A DNA stretch of 64,000 nucleotides, from the NCBI RefSeq assembly GCF_026008515.1, contig NZ_BQYM01000008.1:124001-188000 (forward strand). Direction: 5' to 3'. Source of the DNA: Hoyosella levis. GTDB lineage: Bacteria; Actinomycetota; Actinomycetes; Mycobacteriales; Mycobacteriaceae. Under the pieces are notes generated by a model. The model was not told where the DNA came from and made no database searches. It saw nothing but the letters and a program-made list of their open reading frames with translations. Below, one piece after another: positions 58,187 to 64,000 of the stretch; position 1 is the stretch's first letter, and each line of letters starts with the position of its first letter. The translations under genes were made by a program, and so were the position numbers.

Positions 58187-60511
58187 CTAGCGGGTAGTGG
58201 CCGGCTCTGGTTGCGCCGCGGCGAGCTCCCGCTCCTCGATGTGCTGGTCGAGCTTCTCGCCCTCCACGTCGACGTTGGGGAGGATGCGGTCGAGCCACGC
58301 GGGCAGCCACCACGCCTTGTCGCCGAGCAGCGCCATCACCGACGGGATGAGCACCATGCGGACGAGGAAGGCGTCGAACACGATGGCGGCGGCGAGCGCG
58401 AAGCCCATCACCTTGATGAATGCCATGTCCTCGGCGATGAACGCCGCGAAGACGGACATCATGATGACCGCGGCGGCGGTGACAACGCGGGCGCCGTGCG
58501 AGAAGCCGCTGATGATCGCGTCCTTCGCGGACTCGCCGTGGACGTAGGCCTCGCGCATGCGGCTGACGAGGAACACCTGGTAGTCCATGGCGAGGCCGAA
58601 GACCACGCCGATGAGGAAGATCGGCAGGAAGCTGACGATCGGTTGCGGGTTGGTGGCGATGCCGAGCCAGTCGAGCTGGAAGATCGCCACGGTGGCGCCG
58701 AAGGTGGCGGCCACGCTGAGCAGGAACCCGAGGGTGGCGGTCAGCGGCACGAGGATGGAGCGGAACACGAGCATCAGCAGGATGAACGCGAGCCCCACGA
58801 CGACCACGAGGTACGGGATGAGAGCATCCTGCAGCCGGTCGGAGACGTCGATCTCGATGGCGGTCTGCCCGGCCACGCCGTAGCTGAGCCCGGTCTCGGC
58901 CCGTACCTGCTCCTCGGCATCCCGGATGGAGTTGACGAGGTCCTTGGTGGCTTCCTCGATCGGACCGGTGGCGGGGGTGACGAGGATCTGGGCGGTATCC
59001 CCCGCCTCGTTGATGCCGACGATCTGGGCGTTCGACACATCACCGTAGGTGTACATGCGGTCGACGAGCTCCGCGTAGGCATCGGTGCGATCATCCTCGG
59101 CCACGGCAACGCCGTCGGCGACAACAATGAGCTGGGCGTTGCGTCCAGGGCCGAATGCATCTTCGGTGACATCGAAGGCGTCGCGGGTGACGGTACCGGG
59201 CGGCTCGGTGGCCGGGGTGGGCAGCGCGAGCTCGAGCTTGGCGGCCGGGATGGCGAGCACGCCGAGGATGACGATCGCGCCGATGAGGGTGACCGCAGGG
59301 ATGCGGGTGACCACGTTGGCCCAGCGACGCCCGTTGGTGAGCCGATCAGGATGCTCGGGGTCGACCTGGCGCAGGCCGGGGATACGGCCCTTGAAGATCG
59401 CGGACTTCGTCAGGCCCAGGATCGCCGGCAGCATGCTGATCGCGATGAGCACGGCGATGAGCACGGTGAGCGCGGCGGCCCGGCCCATGTCGGTGAGGAA
59501 CGGGATGTTGACGACGCGCAGGGCGAGCAGCGCGATGATGACGGTGAGGCCGGCGAAGACGACGGCGGAGCCCGCTGTGCCCACGGCACGCCCGGCTGCT
59601 TCCTCGCGGGAGCTAGCGGTAGCGAGCTCGGCCCGGTAGCGGGAGAGGATGAACAGCGAGTAGTCGATGGCGACGGCGAGGCCGATCATCACGGCGAGGG
59701 TGGAGACGGTGGAGCTGAGGTCCATGAACCCGGTGGCCGCGGTGATGAGGGAGACGCCGATGCCCACGCCCACGATGGCGGCGACAAGTGGCATTCCAGC
59801 GGCGATGAGCGAGCCGAAGGTGATGACGAGAACGACAGCGGCGATGGCGAGGCCAACAAGCTCGGCGGTGCCGCCCGGTGGCTCCACGTCCTGCATGACC
59901 GAGCCCGCGACGAGCACGTCGAGGCCGGCATCGCGAGCAGGGTCGGCAGCCTCGTTGAGGTCCTCGCGGAGTTGCTCGGTGATGTCGCCGAAATCGCCGT
60001 CGATGGGAACGTCGACGTAGCCGACGGTGCGGTCGCTGCTGAGCGGACCGACTGCGGCGGCGTTGGCGAGCGCCTGGTCCTCGGGCGTGCCCTGCTCGAT
60101 CAGCTGGTCGACCATGCCGCCGAACGCGGCGGTGGGGCTGGCGAGCGCGCCGGGGCCGTCAGTGCTGGTAGCGCTCTCGCTGACCTGGTCGATGCCGCGG
60201 ATGGCGGTCAGGGTCTCGTCGATCGCGGCGCTGATAGCGGGATCGTCGAGGGTGCTGCCGTCGGGCGCGACGAACAGGTAGCGGGCGCTCAACGAGTTGA
60301 ACGGGTCCGCGGCGGCATTGGGGAACCGCTCGGCCATGAGGTCCTGCGCCTCCTGCCCGGGGGTGCCGGGGATGGAGAAGGAATCCTTCGTGGGGCCCGA
60401 GAGGGTCGCCGCCGCGCCGCCAGCAAGGACGAGCATCGCGAGCCAGAAGGCGAGGACGATGCCCTTCCGCCGGTAGGCGAAGCGGCCTAGGCGGTAGAGG
60501 TAGGTGGCCAT
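58187..60511 (-). CDS. MMPL/RND-superfamily exporter
   Basis: 774 residues with two repeats of one helix, an external domain of about 130-160 residues and five helices. VMIGLAVAIDYSLFILSRYR and VVFGLAMDYQVFLVSRMREA carry the Asp-Tyr pairs of the proton path in TM4/TM10 of MmpL proteins. It exports lipids, siderophores or drugs using the proton gradient. The upstream TetR gene overlaps its start by 25 bp, so both are one transcript. Not flanked by lipid synthesis genes, so substrate open. Confidence 0.9.
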   Translation of the reverse strand: MATYLYRLGRFAYRRKGIVLAFWLAMLVLAGGAAATLSGPTKDSFSIPGTPGQEAQDLMAERFPNAAADPFNSLSARYLFVAPDGSTLDDPAISAAIDETLTAIRGIDQVSESATSTDGPGALASPTAAFGGMVDQLIEQGTPEDQALANAAAVGPLSSDRTVGYVDVPIDGDFGDITEQLREDLNEAADPARDAGLDVLVAGSVMQDVEPPGGTAELVGLAIAAVVLVITFGSLIAAGMPLVAAIVGVGIGVSLITAATGFMDLSSTVSTLAVMIGLAVAIDYSLFILSRYRAELATASSREEAAGRAVGTAGSAVVFAGLTVIIALLALRVVNIPFLTDMGRAAALTVLIAVLIAISMLPAILGLTKSAIFKGRIPGLRQVDPEHPDRLTNGRRWANVVTRIPAVTLIGAIVILGVLAIPAAKLELALPTPATEPPGTVTRDAFDVTEDAFGPGRNAQLIVVADGVAVAEDDRTDAYAELVDRMYTYGDVSNAQIVGINEAGDTAQILVTPATGPIEEATKDLVNSIRDAEEQVRAETGLSYGVAGQTAIEIDVSDRLQDALIPYLVVVVGLAFILLMLVFRSILVPLTATLGFLLSVAATFGATVAIFQLDWLGIATNPQPIVSFLPIFLIGVVFGLAMDYQVFLVSRMREAYVHGESAKDAIISGFSHGARVVTAAAVIMMSVFAAFIAEDMAFIKVMGFALAAAIVFDAFLVRMVLIPSVMALLGDKAWWLPAWLDRILPNVDVEGEKLDQHIEERELAAAQPEPATTR

Positions 60512-61155
60512 GAGGGCTCCTGTGGTCGTGGGTTCTGGTCGGTCCTGGGGGCGGTCATGCCGCCGGCGATGCGTGTGAATGCCTCGTCGACGAGGTCAGT
60601 GAGAGTGCGGCCGCCGGGTGATCCGCGGACCCAGACCTCGGCAGCGGCGTTGAAGGCAGCGCTAGCGATGCCCAGGGCGAGCCGCGGATAGATGTTGGTG
60701 TCGCCGTTGATCCCGGCCCGGTCGGCGACGATGCGGACGGCCCGGTTCATGGTCCGGGTGAGAAGGGCCTGGTTGCACGAGGCAACGGTGGGGTGCGCCT
60801 CGACGAGGTGGAGCGCGCCAACGAGGTCGGCGAGCTCGTGCTGCGGGGCACTGGCCGCATCGAGCAGGAGCTGCCGCAGCGCGGTCATGGTGTCGAGCTC
60901 GCGGGGCATGTCCTCGAGGGTGTCGAGGAGCGTGTCAACGAGCGTCTCGAGGTGGTGGACGATCGCATCCTCGCGGCTAGCGAAGTAGTTGTGGAAAGTG
61001 CGGGCTGATACTCCTGCTTGCGCGGCGATGGCCTCGGCGGTGGCCGATTCGATGCCGCGCTCCCGGGTCAGGCGGACGGCAGCGGCCGCGAGGGCAGCGC
61101 GGGTGGCTGCCTTCTTGCGCTCTCGCAGGCTGGGTCCGTTGTGCATGGCTTCCAT
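60487..61155 (-). CDS. TetR-family repressor of the MMPL gene
   Basis: 222 residues. ATAEAIAAQAGVSARTFHNY then FASREDAIVHHLE is the helix-turn-helix. The helical domain includes TNIYPRLALGIASAAFNAAA. It overlaps the exporter start by 25 bp. A palindrome at 61167-61182 directly upstream suggests autorepression. ATG 61146 is an alternative start. Confidence 0.87.
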   Translation of the reverse strand: MEAMHNGPSLRERKKAATRAALAAAAVRLTRERGIESATAEAIAAQAGVSARTFHNYFASREDAIVHHLETLVDTLLDTLEDMPRELDTMTALRQLLLDAASAPQHELADLVGALHLVEAHPTVASCNQALLTRTMNRAVRIVADRAGINGDTNIYPRLALGIASAAFNAAAEVWVRGSPGGRTLTDLVDEAFTRIAGGMTAPRTDQNPRPQEPSWPPTSTA

Positions 61156-61166
61156 GCTTCAACACT

Positions 61167-61182
61167 TTGCAACAGGCTGCAA
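61167..61182. promoter_or_regulatory. Candidate operator of the TetR–MMPL operon
   Basis: TTGCAACAGGCTGCAA, arms TTGCA and TGCAA with a 6-bp spacer, 11 bp before the TetR start. A further TGCAA half-site lies at about 61196. The surrounding AT-rich stretch probably contains the promoter. Confidence 0.58.
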
Positions 61183-61277
61183 TATTTCAGGTGGGTGCAA
61201 GAATATGATTTGCGACACCCTGTCTTATTTGTCCGTGCGCAGGCGCCCGTTCGTGGGTGCTTGCGCCACAAGCGCAG

Positions 61278-61763
61278 CTATCCCAGGGCGATGTCGGCGA
61301 CCACGGCGCCCGCGGCGGCAACGAGATCACGCGGCGCGACCTCCACTTCCACCCCTGCCGCTCCAGCACCAACCAGGACCGTCGGCTCGACGAGCAGTCC
61401 TTCGTCGACAACCACCATGACCGTGGCGGGCACGCCCAGCGGGGACACCCCGTGCCGGGGATAGTCGAGCACGCGCGCGAGCTCGTCAGGCCCCGCGAGC
61501 TCCATGCGCCCCGCGCCAACGATGGCTGAAACCTGGGCCATATCGAGCTTGCGCCCCATCGCGCACACCGCGACAGCGTGCGTGGTGCCGCTCCGTGCGC
61601 GCAGGAACACCGACTTGGTGATGCGATCCAGCGAATAGCCCAAGGCATCCGCGAAGTCCTGCGGGCTCCGGATCGGGCCCGGCAGCGATGCATGCTCATG
61701 CACCGTCACATCCAGGTCGCTACGATCCAGCGCTTCACGGACCCTGCTGTGCACCGTCGGCAC
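61278..61763 (-). CDS. YbaK/EbsC-type aminoacyl-tRNA deacylase-like protein
   Basis: 161 residues. YbaK domain with RITKSVFLRARSGTTHAVAV (conserved lysine), KLDMAQVSAIVGAGRMELAG and GVSPLGVPATVMVVVDEGLL. Such proteins hydrolyse mischarged tRNA (for example Cys-tRNA-Pro). GTG 61763 has GGGAGGA 8 nt upstream, located at the end of the preceding gene (2 bp between stop and start). The two are coupled. The exact substrate cannot be told. Confidence 0.83.
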   Translation of the reverse strand: MPTVHSRVREALDRSDLDVTVHEHASLPGPIRSPQDFADALGYSLDRITKSVFLRARSGTTHAVAVCAMGRKLDMAQVSAIVGAGRMELAGPDELARVLDYPRHGVSPLGVPATVMVVVDEGLLVEPTVLVGAGAAGVEVEVAPRDLVAAAGAVVADIALG

Positions 61764-61765
61764 TG

Positions 61766-62428
61766 CTATTCCTCCCGCGGCTCGCGCGGACGCACCAGCC
61801 GCTGCACCATCGTCGCCCGCACCTGCGCGGGCACTGTCGGGGCAAACCGCTTGAGATAGCTCTCGGTCCACGCCTCATCACCATCGAGGAAGGGCAGATC
61901 GCTGGGCACCATGTGGCGCAGCGCCAGCATCGGCAGCGGGCAATCCAGGGGGCGGAAATGATCGTTCCACAGGCCTGGCTCATCGCAACCGGGATAGAAC
62001 TGCCCGAGCATCAAGCCGTGGGCAACAGCCTTCGGCTTGCGCGCCTGCTGCACGCGATCGATCAGGGAATGGTCCACGAGGTCAGGAAAGACAACCATGG
62101 CTGCCTTGTACAGTGCCTGCCCGCCCTCGGACGGGCCGAGCAGCGCGAAGTCATCCACGAGCTTCTCGACCGCCAGCGAGATGTCGTCCTCCGACAACCT
62201 CGAGCCACGCACCACACCTGCCCACAGGAGATTCCGGGACAAGGACGGCACGGTGAACGGGCACACCGGCCCCGAGCGGCCCAGATCTGCATGCGGGCGC
62301 GTCAGGAATGCCCGCACCCAGCCATCGAGCTCAACGAGCGCAGGCTCATCGCGAACCGCGCCCGGATCCGACAAGTTCACCAGGCCCAGCTCCAGATGAC
62401 TGCGCGAATCACGGTCTGCCCGAGTCAT
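61766..62428 (-). CDS. DUF6875-like protein
   Basis: 220 residues. Segments WVRAFLTRPHADLGRSGPVC, PFTVPSLSRNLLWAGV, MVVFPDLVDHSLIDRVQQAR, GLMLGQFYPGCDEPGLWN and PLPMLALRHMVPSDLPFLDG resemble the uncharacterised DUF6875 family, which I recall from actinobacterial biosynthetic clusters; that assignment is from memory. AAAGGTGG lies 5 nt before ATG 62428, so the in-frame ATG at 62479 is less likely. Tightly coupled to the deacylase-like gene. Function unknown. Confidence 0.62.
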   Translation of the reverse strand: MTRADRDSRSHLELGLVNLSDPGAVRDEPALVELDGWVRAFLTRPHADLGRSGPVCPFTVPSLSRNLLWAGVVRGSRLSEDDISLAVEKLVDDFALLGPSEGGQALYKAAMVVFPDLVDHSLIDRVQQARKPKAVAHGLMLGQFYPGCDEPGLWNDHFRPLDCPLPMLALRHMVPSDLPFLDGDEAWTESYLKRFAPTVPAQVRATMVQRLVRPREPREE

Positions 62429-62645
62429 CACGCCACCTTTCGCCATGGTCGGCGGGCCCACACCACTGTCGACCCTCATTGAAGGGTAGCGGCTGCACTA
62501 CCAAACCCATGCGAAGGGTGACCGCGATCATCCGTCTCACCAACACGTGCTCAGCAGCACACACTGGCCACTCCATCACCAGAATCGCACCATCAGCAAG
62601 AGCCGTTACACCCTGTCCGCCACAACATGCCGGACAATAGGGGCC
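62429..62645. other. Divergent promoter region of the DUF6875-like and sensor kinase genes
   Basis: 217 bp without a gene. AT-richer than average. A possible -10 element GACAAT sits 7 nt before the kinase ATG at 62646. No clear palindrome was found. Confidence 0.45.
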
Positions 62646-63959
62646 ATGCAGTCCGCCGAGACAGCGCCGCCAGCACCAGAATCCCCGGACGCGGCCGTGC
62701 TCACCGCACCCTTCACGGCCCGGTTGCGCGCAGCCTGGCACGTGCTATTCGGCAACGTCCTCAGCTGGAACGACCCCCAGTACCTCGCCACCCGCTCCAG
62801 CACCGACCGGGCGCTCCGCTTCATCCTCGCGCTGCTCTTCATCCAGCGTGCCAGCTACCTGCTGCCCGCTATCGCCGCCGCCGCCACGGCGCCGCCGATC
62901 ACCTACCAGAGCGCCACGCTCAATGCTGCTCTCCTCGCCCTCGCGGGCAGCTGGAACGTCGCGCTGCTGCTCATCGCGCGCCGCCGCGGCTGGTTCCCGC
63001 GATGGACCATCTGGACCGACCTCGCGCTCGTCGTCGCGCTGCTCTTCATCAGCAGTCGCAACGTCACCGGCGCCGACGTGTTCTCCGACAGCAACTGGCC
63101 CGTGCAGCTCGCGCTCGCCGCTGCTGCCCTGACCGCGGCCGCGTTCCGGCCGTGGCTCGCCGCCACCTGCCTCGCCATCATCGCCGCCGCCCTCCTCGCC
63201 GCCGCATACCTGCACGACAACCAGCTCGACCTGCTCGCCCAGCCCACGCTCTCCGTGCTCAACGGTTGCCTCTGGTACGCCGTCGCCGCCCACTTCGTCC
63301 GCCGCTACCTCAGCGGGCAAGGCCGCATCCTCGAGAAGATCCAGTCCGAGCAGCTCCGCGCCGAGACCCAGCGCGCCGCCAGCTCCGCCCGCGCCACCGA
63401 GCGCCAGACCCAGTACCGGCACCTCCACAACACAGTCCTGACCACCCTCACCGCCATCGCCCGCGGCGGGCTCGACCACAAGACCACCGAGGTCCAGCGC
63501 CGCTGCGCCGCCGAGGCCGCCTACCTGCGCGCGCTGATCACCAACGACCCCGAGACCAACATCGCCACCGAATCCCGGCTCCAGAACGTCATGTCCGCCA
63601 CGCTCGCCGACGTCGAAGCACTCGGCCTCGAGGTCCACGTCAAGCAGCACAGCCTCCCTGAACGCATCCCCGGAAACCGGTGCGACACCCTCTCCGAAGC
63701 CGTGCGCGAAGCGCTCAACAACGTCCTCAAGCACTCCGGCACCACCGAGGCCTGGCTCACCGCCTTCGCCGACGACACCAGCCTCACCGTCCGCATCGTC
63801 GACCGCGGCCGCGGCTTCGACCCCGCCACCACACCGCGCGGCTATGGCATCACCCACGCCATCGAGGCCAACATGCACGACATCGGCGGCACCGCCAGCA
63901 TCGACTCGAGCCCGGGCGACGGCACCATCGTCGAGCTCTCGGCGCCCTTGGGCGAGTAG
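62646..63959 (+). CDS. Membrane sensor histidine kinase (HisKA_3/DesK-like)
   Basis: 437 residues. Six or so membrane helices about 55-215, a short coiled coil 225-255, the dimerisation/phosphoacceptor helix with H261 in RHLHNTVLTTLTAIARGG, and an HATPase_c domain (EAVREALNNVLKHSG, DRGRGFDP, GYGITHAIEANM). The residue after the phospho-His is Asn, where this family usually has Asp or Glu. The cognate response regulator probably starts just beyond the window, since GGGAGG lies at 63988-63993. Confidence 0.87.
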   Translation: MQSAETAPPAPESPDAAVLTAPFTARLRAAWHVLFGNVLSWNDPQYLATRSSTDRALRFILALLFIQRASYLLPAIAAAATAPPITYQSATLNAALLALAGSWNVALLLIARRRGWFPRWTIWTDLALVVALLFISSRNVTGADVFSDSNWPVQLALAAAALTAAAFRPWLAATCLAIIAAALLAAAYLHDNQLDLLAQPTLSVLNGCLWYAVAAHFVRRYLSGQGRILEKIQSEQLRAETQRAASSARATERQTQYRHLHNTVLTTLTAIARGGLDHKTTEVQRRCAAEAAYLRALITNDPETNIATESRLQNVMSATLADVEALGLEVHVKQHSLPERIPGNRCDTLSEAVREALNNVLKHSGTTEAWLTAFADDTSLTVRIVDRGRGFDPATTPRGYGITHAIEANMHDIGGTASIDSSPGDGTIVELSAPLGE

Positions 63960-63986
63960 CTGGCTGGCTGGCTGGCTGGCTGGCTG
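63959..63986. repeat. GCTG tetranucleotide repeat, seven units
   Basis: Seven perfect GCTG units begin with the last base of the kinase stop codon and end just before a GGGAGG ribosome-site-like sequence at 63988-63993. Confidence 0.92.
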
Positions 63987-64000
63987 CGGGAGGATCTGCT

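Noticed and set aside
58211-60490. 759-codon plus-strand open frame opposite the MMPL gene
   Set aside because: It is a shadow of the high-GC third positions of the exporter gene; the composition (Gly/Asp/Glu/His) is typical of antisense frames.

Overview
This window comes from a high-GC, mycolic-acid-type actinobacterium (order Mycobacteriales). The gene order follows the Mycobacterium tuberculosis Rv3677c–Rv3683 and Rv3708c–Rv3722c segments closely: metallo-beta-lactamase fold protein, RidA, DUF4177, two Get3/ArsA-like ATPases, WhiB4, PonA2 and a phosphoesterase; then asd–ask, leuA, murT–gatD, recR–ybaB, an SRPBCC protein, a FAD oxidase plus cyclopropane synthase-like methyltransferase, dnaX, an aspartate aminotransferase and the ffs SRP RNA. 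The genus cannot be fixed from the sequence. Homology and synteny statements come from family knowledge, not from a search.

Layout. 0–8 kb: a metallo-hydrolase, then a block lying between two genes that are neighbours in M. tuberculosis: a Gfo/Idh/MocA oxidoreductase, a TetR regulator, an ACAD11-like dehydrogenase–SDR–kinase operon (possible 4-hydroxyacyl-CoA catabolism) and monomeric isocitrate dehydrogenase. 8–15.5 kb: the conserved ridA–ATPase–whiB4–ponA2 segment. 15.5–21 kb: tRNA-Pro, a potassium uptake pair behind a small upstream ORF, Dps, a catalase behind what looks like a furA remnant, and a membrane protein. 21–29.4 kb: asd–ask (with an internal beta-subunit start), a FUSC-type membrane protein, a saccharopine dehydrogenase-like protein, a ureohydrolase, and leuA with an attenuation leader. 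29.4–34.3 kb: an accessory catabolic cluster (TetR, a flavin monooxygenase fused to a dioxygenase-type reductase, a nitrilase-family amidohydrolase, an SRPBCC protein). 34.4–43.9 kb: NhaA, murT–gatD, alpha/beta hydrolase, P-loop kinase, recR–ybaB and a fatty-acid methylation pair. 43.9–46.4 kb: a lipoprotein sortase translationally coupled to a long Ala-rich coiled-coil surface protein. 46.6–51.5 kb: dnaX, methyltransferase, aminotransferase, SRP RNA, tRNA-Ser. 51.7–53.9 kb: a metalloid-efflux-like transporter with a flavoprotein carrying a Cys-rich tail. 53.9–58.1 kb: gluQ, an RDD protein, a YhhQ-type transporter, a small Ser/Gly repeat protein and tgt, forming a queuosine salvage group. 58.2–64 kb: an MMPL exporter with its TetR repressor, a YbaK-type deacylase with a DUF6875-like partner, and a sensor kinase whose likely partner lies beyond the window.

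Two patterns run through the whole window. Many genes start 6–7 nt after a TANNNT -10 element, the mark of leaderless transcripts. Several intergenic gaps, mostly between convergent genes, carry related AT-rich palindromes (families A, B and C) that could be bidirectional terminators or small dispersed repeats.
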